From assembly GCA_008933995.1 (NCBI GenBank), contig WARS01000016.1, forward strand, positions 5,432,215-5,496,214: 64,000 bases of DNA. Direction: 5' to 3'. Positions 24,736 through 38,726 of the stretch are shown in pieces. Below the pieces are notes generated by a model. That model had not been told where the DNA came from. It did not search any database and saw only the letters and a program-made list of their open reading frames with translations. Source of the stretch: Datnioides undecimradiatus. Its lineage: Eukaryota; Chordata; Actinopteri; Lobotiformes; Datnioididae. The translations under genes and the position numbers were made by a program. Position 1 is the stretch's first letter; every line of letters begins with the position of its first letter.

Positions 24736-25143
24736 TTAAAGGGTCAGTTTCCCCAAAATGACCCCCCCCCCCCCCCAAAAAAGAACATCAGGTTGCCAAA
24801 AAAATCATTAATTGACGACATTTTGAATTGAATCAGAGGGTTGAACTGAAATTTGTCTCCCTGCCTTCCCAACTCAACTTAACCCCTGATTGTAAAACTT
24901 GAGAGTTTTGCTCAAGGTGCATTTTGTTCGTGTTATTTGGCGTTATTGATTTTAAATTTCTTTTTCCCTCAATTTCAGTACATTTTTATTGTGTTTTGGT
25001 GGAGGCAGAAAGCTCACAGATGGATGCTTTAAAACTTGGGCAGAAAAAACCCAAACTGTCACGATCAGATGCATCTAAAGCAAAGTGAGAAAGTCGGTTG
25101 AGTTTTGTTTTTGTTTTTTTATTTTAGTGAACTGACCCTTTAA
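24736..25143. mobile_element. Non-autonomous DNA element with terminal inverted repeats
   Basis: The left end TTAAAGGGTCAGTTTCCC (24736) is matched in inverse by the right end AGTGAACTGACCCTTTAA (25126-25143). The pair defines a 408-bp element with TTAAAGGG ends, a layout widespread in teleosts. It has no transposase frame. A C15 run (24762-24776) lies near the left end. The superfamily cannot be named from the ends alone. Confidence 0.7.
24762..24776. repeat. C15 homopolymer
   Basis: Run of fifteen C inside the 24.7 kb element, followed by an A run. Confidence 0.9.
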
Positions 25144-27699
25144 AGTCTACTAGGCCTCCTTGTTCAAGTTACCTTCCAATCTCTGTACCTCAACACTTAT
25201 AGGTCACGAGCCATAAATGCAGTATTCTTTATCTTCTTCATTAAAACCTCCTCTTCTTCCATGTTTTGTGCATCTTCAGTCCCATTCTGACCTCCAGGAG
25301 CATATTGCTACATGAATTATCTCTCTGATTGCCTGTGTGGGAGGAGCATTTACAGTAACGAGGAACTTGGGAACAGGATTTACTGTTCCATATGCCCTCC
25401 AATGACATTACCTGAAGTGATGATGATGGCAGTCATAAATTGGTCCTGATGGCCCACAACAGATAAAGCCTGCACAGGATTTGTTTTGCACCCCGCGCGC
25501 CCACCAAGGCTTGCTTAATATGTCATTTCATCACTCCCAATTAGACCATTGCTATGTGACTTCTGTGATTAAAAAAAAAAAAAAAATACTGCAAAGTGCG
25601 TCAAATGCTTTCAGCGCTGATTTCGCCCGCGTCCTCTTGTCAGCAGTTCCGTGCTGAATGTTCTCTAAATATTTGGGGGGAATATTCATGGGAATATCCT
25701 CTGCTCTACTATTTTGTTTTCGGCCTGTCACTCTCCATCTCCTGTAGAGGCATCATTCCTCATCTACGCTGTCATCCCAGCACATGTTCCATTTACCACG
25801 CATTAATCTCACTCAGCTTCACATCACTCTCTCTTGTCTTGTCCCGTGGGATACGACGACTGTAAAAACACGTTCTGCTTGCCAAAATGCGCCGTTGCCG
25901 CGGCGCTAAATGGGAACTTATAGCAGCAATCAAAATTTTCTACCTTTTACAAACGCTATCAGAGTTCTGAAATTTGGTGTTACAGTGTAACCGGAGCCCA
26001 GTGTAGCAGAGTCCCAGCAAGGCCTTTATAAACTTATCTCAATGCTCCTGAGCTAACCTTTTGATAAGCCCTGGAGACGGTGTAAATTAAAGGCATTAAA
26101 TCATGATTTGGTGGTGTGTGAGGTTGCTCATGGAGACATCCCCTTCACAGTCTAGTGGTCAGGGTGGAGGTGTGCGGTGGTCAGTGCAGACAGGTCATCC
26201 CACAGCCGTGACGGATGGCTTTCATCAAGGGGCCCATGGGCTCACTGGGGAAATGTACATGGAGGCCGCTGCCAAAGGAGCTGATATTTATCTACCAGCA
26301 GTCCCACTTGCCAGGACACAGGAACAGAGGGAAGCAAAGATGGAGAGTTTAGTGAGGAAAGACACAGAAGAGTGGTCATCTCTGTATTAAAAGCTATCAT
26401 TGATAAACTCCTGCATGCAATGTACAAATTTGTGGATGCGGGCAAATGTGGTGAGGGGAGGCAGTCTAATATAAGTGTGATTTTAGCTCAGAAACATGTA
26501 TTTCTACAACATGGTGCCTCGCAGCAGCCCCTCACTGATCTAATTCAATAGCAAATGGAGACATCCTGAGATTGAAATGCAGTCAATTAGCAGAGGCACA
26601 GCTGATTTTAAAGCACTGATTAAGGGAGATGTGCCGCGCTGGTTCTAGGATCTATTCCCTCACTGCGGACCTGCCTCAGCCTGGGCTGCCATTAATATCC
26701 CATGAGGCACTGGGGCACGCTCCTGGCCAGCAGCCAGATTCCCAGTTATCTGTTTAAACAATTTTGCAGGCTATTTCAGGAAGAGGGAACTCGCTGGCCA
26801 TGCCTCTCGGCGCTGTTATGGCAACAGCCCAGTTCATCTTAAACATAACATAGGGAAGCAACCCAGTAACCAAGGCCCCGCTCAGGCAATATTGTAGCGA
26901 AATTAGATATTTTGTATCCAGTGCCACTTTATGACATTGTGCCTGTGCTGTGGCCTTGAAGTCAGTTCATACAACTAATATATGAAGGATGGTAAACTGG
27001 AATTTTATGATATATCTAATATATTTTCAGCATCCATCAGCATGATCAAATTGCGGTTCAAGGTAATTTTTATCTCAAAGTACGCTAATGCAAGTATTTT
27101 GCTGCCAGTCGGATGAAATAGAATTATATGGTCATTAGGAGGGGAGCTTGCGTGAGTGACTCTAATTTGAATTTGTTCAATCCTGAAAATAATTGCTTAT
27201 CTCTGTAACCGCTCCTAAATATAGGATCCCTTAATCCTTGATAACTGTGTAATTGTTGCAGGATTGGAAATGCAGGGAGTCCAATATGGAAATGCATATG
27301 AATAATGTGATGTTAATGAATGGCACCTAGGTTAATAAGACTTCTCCGGCTGCACAGCTGCACTGTAGTGTGAAACTTAAAGGAGACAGAGACAAGCAGT
27401 TACCATTCGTTTCATTCATCTAACTGACTTTTATAATTATAGAAAGTTTGTTTTGTCGCGTCACAAAAAAGTGGTGATTTAAGGACATGATTTATGTTGG
27501 ATAGAGAATCATTTTGGAACTCATTAGCACTAGCTGAGGTGTTTTTGTCCAATATATCAGACAAAGCATCAGCATGAGATTCTCAGTCGCATCTGATTTG
27601 ATCTTATTCCAAACTCCTTCATTTTAGCTACTTGTCATTTCTCAGCTGCAGTTGTGCTGTGGCTCAGGTTGGCCATTCAAAAACATCTGAAGGAAAAAT
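25144..27699. other. Intergenic, repeat-poor
   Basis: No supported gene. An A16 run lies at 25571-25586. The part at 26470-27370 is listed separately as an enhancer candidate. The remaining sequence shows no familiar repeat. Confidence 0.5.
26470..27370. promoter_or_regulatory. Candidate conserved non-coding element / enhancer
   Basis: This 0.9 kb lacks microsatellites, homopolymers and recognisable repeats, and it is rich in homeodomain-type words (CATTAATAT, AATTAG, TTAATGAATGG) and a POU-like ATGCATATGAATAAT at 27292-27306. Regions with this texture in vertebrate gene deserts are often enhancers. I cannot measure conservation here, so this is a weak call. Confidence 0.22.
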
Positions 27700-28110
27700 G
27701 GATGGATGGATCGATGATCTACTCCTACTGATTTTAGCAATTCTCTGACAATTCTCTTAGAACCACCACATGGTTGATATTTGTGAGGTTTGAGTTAGCG
27801 CATATTCATGTTCAGCACAGGATGAAACATCTGGGCCACATTTGAACCAAGTCCAATACCTTTGGTTTATGACTAATTACTTGCAAACTAATGTAACTCC
27901 CATGAGCCTCAGCTGTCAACTGTTCTTCGTGCTAAATAGCATGTTAGCATGCTAATACGATAAAACTCCACAAATAGATACATGGCAAACATTGCACCTG
28001 TTAAACATCAGCGTTTTAGCATTGCCACGGTGGACATGTTAGCATGCTGGTGTTACCATTTAGCTCAGTGTACAACTTAGCCTGAAAGAGCTGCTATAGT
28101 ATTTTCAAAT
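27700..28110 (+). repeat. Dispersed fish repeat (TTAGCATGCTAA family)
   Basis: The segment contains TTGTGAGGTTTGAG, GTCCAATACCTTTGGTTTATGAC, CCCATGAGCCTCAGCTGT, ATGTTAGCATGCTAATACG, CCTGTTAAACATCAGCGTTTTAGCATTG and CATGTTAGCATGCTGGTGTTACCATTTAGCTC, in the order of a repeat I recognise as abundant in percomorph intergenic DNA. The two GTTAGCATGCT palindromic words are its hallmark. Boundaries are approximate. It is non-coding. Confidence 0.72.
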
Positions 28111-31100
28111 ATATGTACCCCAAAATATCCAAACTACAAATTTGTCTCTCTACAACTGAAATTGATTGATTGAACTACAATAAAGCCACATTGTGATTCC
28201 CATCTCTCACTGACTGTGAACCTTTACATGTAATAACTGTTATTCTTTGCCACTGCGGTTTGTCATTTGATAATTGAGACCCTTGCTGCTTTAAATACTT
28301 TGGTAGCTCTTGTAATCGATGTGCCTGCAATTTAGGCCCCAACTCTGTGACCACTTTAGAACTCCATTACCTGCTTCATGTTGCTTTGAAAAGTCCCATA
28401 AAAGTGGCAATTGTCAGACCTCTTTTAAAGCTGACCCGTAATGCTAATTGACTTTCATCTTCAAATGACACGCCAGCGTGGCTGACTTTGTGATTGGGAT
28501 TTAATTACTTCAAAGTCCTCCTGCATTTACTGCCTTCAATATTTTGCCCAGTCACTGCATCCAACACGATTTATCGTGAATGTTTCATGACAATCCCTGA
28601 AATTAAGATGCGCAGTAAATAAATAGGATGCAACTGATGCCAAACATCTTTTTCAGATTCACTTAGGGAGGACTGGTATGGTCTAATCATGTCACAGTGT
28701 TAGTGAGATTGACTGAAGAGGGAGACACGTCTCAGATCATTCCAGTTTGATATTCTGCACTTTGCTGATTCCTGAGGCACCGCTTACAGCCGCATATGTT
28801 CCACCCTTTTTCTGCAACCAGTGTGAAAATTTACACCTTACAAAAGCTATTAAAATGAATATGTCACTAATTAGCTCACAGCAATCCACAACCTGTGAGC
28901 AAACAACGTTGAGAACTTCTGTGTAATCAGCAGATGAATATTTAATTTTCCAAATGCAGTAAAAGTTAGAATATTGTGAACTTCAATGTAAAATGCCCCA
29001 TGATGAACGGCCTGGCTCCCAATTCACTGTGATGCTGGCCGTTTCATTGCTTGTGGTGTATTCAAAGCACAAACATAAACGCTATAATAGCAATGCAACA
29101 AAACAAGAATATTGATGCAGCATAAGTATATAATTGGCTGTAGTTTAACACTGTTATTGTAGGAGGACGTTGCATATTCTGCAAAAATGATGTTGTGCCA
29201 CTAACATCAGGATCACCTAAATAGTCAGATTTTCTTTTGAAGAGACACATGTTGTGATGCTTCTGTGCCCTTTAGAGAATTAACATGAATGCAAATGTAA
29301 TATGATTATGAATATTGTATCAATGTCTCTTTTATCTAGCTAAAAATGCAAAGATGTTAGCAGTGTTAGAAATCTGAGCCCAGCTACCCAGACAGTGCAT
29401 GCAAAGGAGTTTGAAACCACTCTCTATCACTAAAACCGAGTTCCAGCAGCCCACACATGCAGAGGAATACAGTAGTAACACACAAATACACACACACAGA
29501 AAACCACGCACAGGCACAGAGAACAAGAAGCTACCTAGAGAGAGGGACGCACAGAAAGACAGATGTGGGCATTTGGTAGAAAAAGAAAAACGAAGAAAGC
29601 AGACTTGGTGCATTTCTCATATTGAAACACATTTGGAGGAAGTCCTATTGTTTTCCATTCAAGGTTGTTTTTTCATTCTCTTTTCATTCATTCAATTATT
29701 TATTGTAATTTGGGGGCTCAAATCCCAGTTATAATTTGTTTAAACATTTTTTTGGGTTAAGACTTTATTTAAAGGTTAAAGTTAGAGTTTATCGCTAAAG
29801 TCAAATAAGATTATCCTCCAGCGGAGGGAGTGTTAGCCATTATGATGTCCTCAGAAGTGTGCTAGCCCAGGGTTTGTGTGTGCATGTGCGTACTGTGCCT
29901 TATGTGCTGGCTTGTGTGTGTACTGTATGCGTCCATGCTGGTGGGCGGTAAATGCCGCATTTGAAGCCAGAGAGTCTGCGTGCCCACTAACATGATCACT
30001 TGACAGGACATGCAAATTTTATCTTCAAAGGGACGCTAAGATCCTCTGACTCTCCATTAAGTCCTGTTTTTCTCCACTAATTATGTCATCAGTGCCAAAA
30101 TGGTGCAGTTCAATGCGACTCCTAGAAGACTGGAAAAAAGGTTTTTGAAACACTGGGAACTTTTCACCAGACTAGTAGACTACATGGATTTATAGTTATA
30201 TTCAAAATATGGTAATATATTTAATAACACTTCAACTCATGTTGACTTTACTGTATACAACCAGTTAAACTCTAAAGCATAAAAAACCACAGTCTGGATC
30301 TATACGTAGTGAAAGAGCAACAAGACATAAAGGTGTCAAAGGCTTGTTTGAACAGTGCAGTTGCTTTGATTCCGCCACAATCTGCCGTGACCATTGGCAA
30401 AATTAGATTTTTCCTACTAAAATATAATTCACTGCTTTCCTTCACAGCTTTCTACGGTCACTTCGTCCTCGAGAAAAGGGATAAAGGAACTCAAATCAAA
30501 GTATGATTGTCTTTTGATTGTCTCTGTGGATGTGTAAGCAGTGAGCTAAGCATGTTGTGTTGAATCCATGGTTATCAGTAGACCCAGTAAGGGGAAACTA
30601 CACCTTCTCCAGCTGACTGTTCCCTGAACCCATCTCCTGGATCGTGACTGTCTGACCGTAGATTAGTAGCCATAACTGTAGGTCTGTCAAGCTTTGGATT
30701 CCTTGAACATGCCTAAGTTGGGGATCTACTATGATTTATAGTAAGGTCTAACAGTAATTATGTTTAGTATGCACAACATTAAGTACATAATCTAAAATGT
30801 TTAAATGTGCTTATTGGTTTTAAAAGAGAAAACACCATTTAGAGATTGTCAAATCAATGGAGCATGTGTTATCTTAATTAGCAAGCTACAGCAGATCAAA
30901 GTCAGCAGCCACAGTTATTTTAACTAGCTTCACAATGCTGTTGTCAAACTTTCTCTAGCATCAGTGACACCATTGTTTGAAACATTACCGTGTATTTCAA
31001 GCACAGATCTTCACCCAAATCATTAAAAGCTGAATTGATATTATGTATGTAAAAGTAAAGGAATGTAAAAGTTGACAGGTGTAGCATCAGTAACTAAGGG

Positions 31101-31569
31101 GGGGCGGGGTTTATCAAGCAGTGGTTTATTAAGTAGGTGGGACTGTCCTCAGTTGATAATCTAGTCACTAGTCCCTTGTCTAAAGTGATCAAGGTTAACT
31201 TTTTGCCTGCCAGCAACATCTCATGGTCATGTAAATGATATGTGCAAATCATTTTCACTGACATGAATACTGTGGTTTACGATTCAGCCATGAATAACTA
31301 CACACATGAAAAACATTAATAAGTGGAAAAACTTTTTGAAATTACAGAGAAACAATCTATTTAAAGTGCAGTCACATCATCTAACAATGATAACAAAAAT
31401 AAATCCTAGCCTATAAAAAACACTGTAATCAGTCCGAGGACGTAATGCCACACAACTAAGTTCAAACACTAACAAGCTACAACAGCGTGCGAGCGGCATA
31501 TAGAGCCAAAGTGTGTGTTCTAAGTGTCAAACACATCTCTGATCATCCCTCGTTTCATTATTGACTCTT

Positions 31570-32110
31570 GTATGATGCCCCTTGCTGTCTGAGCGAGACC
31601 TTGAACCATCTCGTCCAATAACAGGAGGCCATCTCCATAATTACAGTACAGAGAAAGAAGACCTGCTATGCATCAAACTCGGAGCCCTCAGATTGTTAAA
31701 GCACATATGTCAGCTGTTGAATTTGACTCAGATCCAAGGCTTGCCGGTAATGAAACAGGGGGATGAGGGGTGAGTCAGCCACTGGCCTTTGTTAATTGCA
31801 TGTCTCACATCGTCCTGGCTGGGACAGTTAATTGGAAAAGATCAAGGGGATTTGCAGTGTTAATGAGCTTCCCGTGAACCCGAGTCATACTTTGGATACC
31901 AGAGGAGCCTTTACTATCTCCCACATTCACCGACCCTTCTGTTAGAGCAAAAACTTTTCATTTCTGGAGCGACGTGGTCGTGGCTAACGACTGCCTCATC
32001 TCCTGCGCTCGGTAGCATTGGCTCAGAGGGGAATAGATGCTCTATAATAAGCACAGCACCGCTTAATCAGAAGTAATCAGTCAGATCATCTCGATCTTGA
32101 TGTCACTGTG
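31570..32110. promoter_or_regulatory. Candidate conserved non-coding element
   Basis: A repeat-free, compositionally balanced 0.5 kb with homeobox-type words (CCATAATTAC, GTTAATTGCATG, GTTAATTGG, CTTAATCAG). A 63-codon open frame at 31582-31773 crosses it but has no recognisable domain. Conservation is not testable here. Confidence 0.2.
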
Positions 32111-32574
32111 CGTTCAACATGCGTGATGTTTTATTCCAAGGTGCTCTATGCCTTCGAGGACAGGCTATTCTCGTATACTTTGTGGAAAACAGCGAGGGTG
32201 AGAAAGTGGAACGAGAACTAGAAAAGAAAGACAAATGTGCTTCGGCACAACGCGCAAGGTGGAAGTAACAGTATTTGTCATGTTCATTCATATCGTATAA
32301 TGTCAGAAAAACTGTTAAACACACAGTGATTCTTGGAAAACCCTACTTTAAGTTTCCTACTAATGCTACTATTGCTGTGTTTTGTCCATGCCAATGGCTG
32401 CATCTACTCTGCTATATAGAGCACATCGAAGATAATGAACCATGTTATTTCTGAGAATGATCAAGAGGCAGAGAAAAAAAAATGCTTACCTGTACTTTCC
32501 CAGCAAATAACTGTCCTCTCTCCCTGAATTGTTTTGTTTGTTTTAATTATGTTGTTTTTAGATTTTTAGATTTT

Positions 32575-32597
32575 TTTATTTATTTATTTATTTATTT
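32575..32597. repeat. Microsatellite (TTTA)n
   Basis: Tetranucleotide TTTA run flanked by T-rich sequence. Confidence 0.9.
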
Positions 32598-35500
32598 TTG
32601 GACCTCGTGTCGCCCTCCACTTTCAATGAGTCTTGCGCAAAAAAAGGAAAAATAATCTGAAAAAAAAAAAAATCGCAACTATTATTCACACCGATGTATC
32701 ATTAAAAATTCCAAGCCTTAATTATCATGCAAGAGAAAATTACCAGAGAGAGAAAATTGGCACATGAAGTGTAAAAAATGCATCCCATATTCAAGTGCAT
32801 CTACGGTAAAACACCTTGATGATTGCTGCTGTATTAATTTGTTCTTTCTGAAATAACTCAAAGAATGATCCACGCATGCCAGTTTCCCTAATATCCAATC
32901 TGTATGTTAGACTAGAGCTATAAATCTACACTATATCCAGGTATAAGAATGCCATTGCTCTGTAAGTAAACCCCCCCCCGGAGGGAGTTACAGTGGTAAT
33001 ATGCAATTGGAACTATAAATCACACAGCACCCTGAGTATACAATCAATCCACAGCTCAGTGTTTACTCCAACTATCACCTCCACGCTGAGGTGCACTGCA
33101 TGTCAAGACAGTCAAACAAAGTGACAGTGAAAAGTTCTGGTTGATGTTGGTGTGCCGTTTCAAATATTCACATCAATATTCAAACTAGAGACGGGAAACC
33201 ATCTTGAATATTTCTGTCACTTGAGCATTTGACTCTTCTTTCCTATAAACTACTCATGTAAAGATTTAGATGTTCGATAGACTGCAACAATGTTGTTAGT
33301 GCGTTGAATCTTAAATTCGTGTAAAACCAGTTTAATATTCATCCTGCTGTCCATATAGCTGTATGCCAATGAAGCATCGGTGGCTATCGATCATGCAAAC
33401 AGTGATAAATGGGCCAGCCATTTAGCAGGAGTCTTTGACATGAAGGTCTACGATCTAGCATCACTGAGGCAAACCCAAAGCTTGCGAGCTCAGCTTACGT
33501 GATGAGATGTGGGCTTGCTTTGCGAGGCTGCCGCAAATTAGTCCTTGGTGTAAAAAGCAATGCTCCAAGCAAGACGGTGAAATCTTTCCCTCGCACTTCA
33601 AAGTAAGAGCCGTAAAACTCCGGCAGCACCTTTACAAAGCCGACCATAAGTCTGTCAAGCATAAAGCTTTATTCAGCAACACCACATCACCTAATAAAAA
33701 CTCTCCAACTCAATTTGCGCTGCATGTAAAGAACAATGCTGACATCAGACACCCAGACAATAACTCACCAGTGCAACTACAATAACAACCTTAGTGTCGA
33801 ATTGTGAAATTTAACACCAAATTACAAGACGAGCACAGAGGTAATACACACACTGACATCGAAATATCTCACTTAGCCGATTCTTCAAACACTCGAAAGA
33901 GTCCTACACAGGTATTACCGCAGTGGGTTCTGTGTCCTGTGGAGCAATGTTGGAAATTACGTTATTCCTAAACACACATAAAGATGTCCTAATGAAGTAC
34001 GAGTACGGGGATGACCATCATACACAATTTGGCTGAGTGCAGCGGGCAGTAATTTAAATCAGCAGTGGATAATACACTGTAAAAGGCGATGCTGCTGATC
34101 AAAGAGTTTAAGTAGAACTCAGGTTGATGTAAAATATTTAGTTTTGACTTTAGGAATGTTTGATGGCGTGTAAAATGCAGTGCATGTAAGGCCTTATGAA
34201 ACACTAAATATGACAAAATCCATGATCTCATTGTGAATCTAAATCAAAACAGGAAGAAATGGGTTGTTTGTCGCTGAATTCCAAAAATGACTAATTCCTA
34301 ATCAGGACAAAAAAAAAATAAAGATCTAATGACTACGGGCAATGCAAAAGTGGTCCGTGCTGATGATGAACCCACAGAGAATCATCCTCAGACAGTGTTT
34401 CTTTCAGCTTGTCTTTGTAGTTTTATCGAAGAAGCTTCAGGTTTGGCTTTCACTGCTCCGTAACTGTATCATTTTGGGTTTTTTTCGGTGTACAAGCTCT
34501 GTTGAACCCACCCCCACAGAACCAAACTGCAGACAGAAAAAGTTGAGGAACCTGCGAACGACTAAGTCAGTTTTAACAAGGAGGTGAAGACCAAAGCAGA
34601 GCTAAAAGAGGACTGATTTGGACCGGCATTCATCAGATGACACTCACCAAACAAATGAATGGTGAATGAAGGTGGGTGTGCAAATACCCGGTGTTAATTG
34701 TTTTAAACTATTTGGTAGTGCGTTCAAAAGACTTTAACAGGAAAGCTAACATCAGTTGTTTATAGTCTGTAGCTTCTGTGTTGTGTAGCCGGCTGCTCAA
34801 TACACTAGATTTGCTTGTACCCCAATGCAAGGCAAGGGAGCTGTGCTTTTAGCACATTTCAAACACAGAGGCAATTCAAACTGCTTCACGTTGACAAGGT
34901 CTCCATCTATGCAGAGGGGTAACTAACGGTCAAACTGAGGCAAAACTGGGGGGAACCATTATTAAACCCTAAAATGCAAACTCTGGACTTTAAACCACTT
35001 GGTTAAAGTTGTCATAAAAAAGGTAAAACCTGTCATTGTGGCCTTGACTTACATGGATTTAGGCTTTCTAAAAGCAAATGCTTCATGTTTCACTCTAGCT
35101 ACTGTCCAACAAGATATCAGCCACAAAGAAATGTCTTTTACCACTTCTCAAAACTATAATGACTCTGATTTTTTCCTGTTTCCATTAGCTTCAACAATCA
35201 CATCCTAATGTAGACATTCCTTTGTAGACAATGTGTGTTTGTTTGCCTGCCCACGATGGAGCGGAGAGGTGAACATCAGACAGTGAATGACACAGAAACT
35301 ATTGATACAAAGCCTTTCAAAATTTTTGGATCAGCTCTACCCACGGTAATGTAACCCTTGGAAAGTCAGCTGCCTGTGAGGAAACACTGTCGGCTCAGAT
35401 TGCCAAGACAGTACTGTACTCTGCTTGGTGCCACTGCCCTGGGGATGGTTGTAGAGGAGAACACAGCACTAATGGATCGCAGCACACGGGCTTGGACAGT

Positions 35501-37179
35501 CATAGCGTACAGCCTCCCTGATTTGAAATATTCAAGCCAGCGCTCTTGCCTGTCTATTAATATTTACTTCAACAAGCGCTACACACAGTCTGCTCATGGT
35601 GCTCTGGGGATGCATGTGACTTTTACTGTTGTTGGCTCACTTAAAGGTACAGTATATATGTAATTCATGTGGTATAATAAGATGCAGTAGATACTAAACA
35701 GTTTTCATTATAGTTTTTATGTTGCCACAGTGTTATCTTCTGTTATATAGATGACAGTGTAGACTGAATCGTGGAACTTGAAAGATTAAAGGGATATTCC
35801 ACCTTAAAGTGCATTTGATGACCAGCATGGCCAGCGCAGGAAGACAGCAACTTGGTTGGAAAATCCTAGGAATTCAATTCTGAGCCATTGTAACTCAACC
35901 ACAGTGAAAAATGGGGGCTATGGGTTACCTGGCAGCGTTTTTGGACTGCCTTTCTCACTCCCATTATGCTGACATGGGTGACAGATGCCAGCTCTCCTGC
36001 CAAAGGCCACATCACTCCTTGCACCCCCTCTCCAACTCCCCCCCACCTGCCAACCACCCATTACTGCTGCTGAAAATGCAGCATACATGAATCACGCCGC
36101 AGCTGTCACGGCTCCCTGGCCCCAACCTAATTAAACAATTAGGGCATTTGGTTAACAATCAGTCACCGTCGAAGGGCAAATGTGGGCTAAACAGAGTCAG
36201 TCATGAGGCGGTGTGGAGAGTAAGAGGAAACAGGTTTCAGATAATACAAGTCCAGGAAAAAAGAGGTCAAATGTGCTTTTTATTTGACAACCTGGCAATG
36301 TGACACTGATATTTCTGCAAAAACAAGCCTAATGGCTGAGAGATCCAGGATATAAGAATTGTCATGCAAATCTTAAACTATCTGCACTCTGCTTCAACTA
36401 CTGGTAAACTGATAAAATATATTGCTGTAGGTAATGTGGGATGGCAGACTTCTGCTCAGATTTGTACATCTGTCTGCAGGTCTGCTATGCAGCAATTTCT
36501 CAAAAGACATCTTCAAGTTATCTGAAATAAACACTTTATAACAATAAAGCACTCAGAGTGCAGCACTCTACCCACCTTCCAAGTTAGCTGACACTTTCAG
36601 AATCAATATTGTATCATTATAAATGAGAGAAATAGTCATGCCAAAGCAGCCAAAATGAGGATTGGTGGCGGTGATGGAGAGAAGGTCAAGAGGTCACCAG
36701 AAATTATCAAGTATCCTCATCTTGGGAAGATGTAGGTGTACAGCAGAGAGTGAGTATTTATCAGCGAGGGGTCAGGGACTTACACTGTACTGAGAAATGT
36801 TGACCTGGCGTGAAGGTCACCGAAATCAATATGTTTCTTTTGTTGGGAGCTCGAATGTACATTGAATATCTGGATCAGTCGTAAGTTGTGGAAATATCTT
36901 CGTCACGGTCAAATAAACCACAGCTGGATGCTCTCTGGCTGAAATGATAAATAAATCCAATAATGCAGACATGCCATTTGACATAAAAAAAAAAACTGTT
37001 TACAATTATTTGGTGTGATTCAGTTTAAGACAGTTACGAGGGTTTTAACCAGACTCTTGTCCTGAGTACACAGACTTGAACTCGGTGACCCATGTTTCCC
37101 TGTGTGTAGGTCATTAGAGTGGGAGAGAATGAGAATGATGATGGAGGCAGAGAGGCAAACGGTGATGGTGTGGGAGGGG

Positions 37180-37229
37180 GAGAGAGAGAGAGAGAGAGAA
37201 AGAAAGAGAGAGAGAGAGAGAGAGAGAGG
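37180..37229. repeat. Microsatellite (AG)n
   Basis: AG run with two AAAG interruptions, about 50 bases. Confidence 0.95.
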
Positions 37230-37496
37230 AGATTTTTTACTGCAAACAGCCCAGGGGGATTTAATCACAGTAAAACACTGAACTCTTATTGGAGGTATCA
37301 AAACATTTTATGAGAGCAGCTGTGCCAAACTGTAGCACCACAACAGTGTCCCAGTCCAAGATAAATCAGCAGTAGTCCTCCAGATCACCTTATGCGCCTC
37401 ATTTAAACTCCAACTACTGTGCAACTGGCGAGAAATATTTATTCGACATCCTATGTAAAGAATCAGTGACAGCATAGGACCTCATGGGTAAACGCG

Positions 37497-38201
37497 TAAA
37501 GGGTCACTTCACCAAAAATTACAAAAAATAACATATTCACAAATTCTCTATCCTGGGATAAGCAAAAATCCCCCCAAAAACCTAGGAAATCTTTACTGTA
37601 TGTACAGAAAAGAGTGAGATTATGATTTTGATGTGGAAAAAGGTTCAATAATAATATAGATAGATTGCAAACGTGTGAAGAATTGTGTTCCCAAATGATG
37701 CTGAGCAATTACCAGGTGCTGCCAGAGAAGAAGAGACAATGAAACTATGCAGACACAAAGGGAAAGAGAGAGAGAGGGAGAAGGGATGATGCTGATTCTC
37801 CTAGAAGACGAAGATCCACATTTAAAATGTTTGGAACGAGGCGCTAACAGCCATTAAGAGGTCTTGGCAGGCATCTTGTTTTGAAAACTACAAATTAAAA
37901 GCTTCAACAGCAATCTCTCTCTCCATACACAATGCTGTAGTTACTGCAGATTGCATTGTGAACGATTTCCATTGGACTTTCTACCAAAGACACAGCCCGT
38001 GTGAAAACCCTCAGGAGCATCTTCTGGAGATCATCTATGGTGACACTTTGTGGAAAGTGATGAAATGTGATTCTGTTCCCTTCCACAGTATAGTGGTGGC
38101 AGCAAAAGTTAATAAGTAAAACTAATCATATTATGCCTGCATACAACTGGAGAAAAGTGAGAAAATCTGTTTTTCTGTCTTCTGGGTGAACTAACCCTTT
38201 A
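37497..38201. mobile_element. Non-autonomous DNA element with terminal inverted repeats
   Basis: The left end TAAAGGGTCACTTCACCA and the right end GGGTGAACTAACCCTTTA (38184-38201) are inverted copies with three differences over 18 bases. The 705-bp element has the same kind of ends as the one at 24736-25143, so both may belong to related families. No transposase frame is present. Confidence 0.68.
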
Positions 38202-38726
38202 AATTTGCAGCATTACACATGCTCATGCCATTTGTGCGTTATTAAATTCTGTGGCATTACTTTCTGAAATGGTGGCATTATTTCAAATTCAGATTCTGTG
38301 ATTATGGCAAACTACATTTGATATGGATAAATGAATATTTCTAACGCTAATCCGAAGCTTCCAAACATGCAAGGTTCCAGGGCCAAACTCAGATGGACAG
38401 ATATGAAATGAGCAACAGATGGCTAGAATTGATGAGGAGAGAAAAACGACACTATTGAGCGGAGCTGGAGAGGCCATCATAATAAACCATTCATTTCACT
38501 CGTCAGAGGAGAGCACTCCTCAAAAACAAGAGCCAATATCTGTTCATTACAGAGAGATTTACCACAGGTTATATATCCTTTTACACACACAGACTCACAT
38601 GTACACTTCACAGACGTTCAGGATCTGCAGAGACTGCATAACAGATGAAGCAGCCTGAACCTTTGTGTGCACTAATCTACCACTTAAACTGCCATTATCC
38701 TATCTTTCATTTAATTACCTAATCTT

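Larger units (their letters stand above)
28111..37179. other. Intergenic, largely unannotated
   Basis: No supported gene in this 9 kb. I see a TTTA microsatellite (32575-32597), and at 35786 a single TTAAAGGGATATTCCACC word that resembles the end of a fish DNA element but has no partner end that I could find. The stretch at 31570-32110 is listed as an enhancer candidate. The other open frames are short and lack motifs. Confidence 0.5.
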
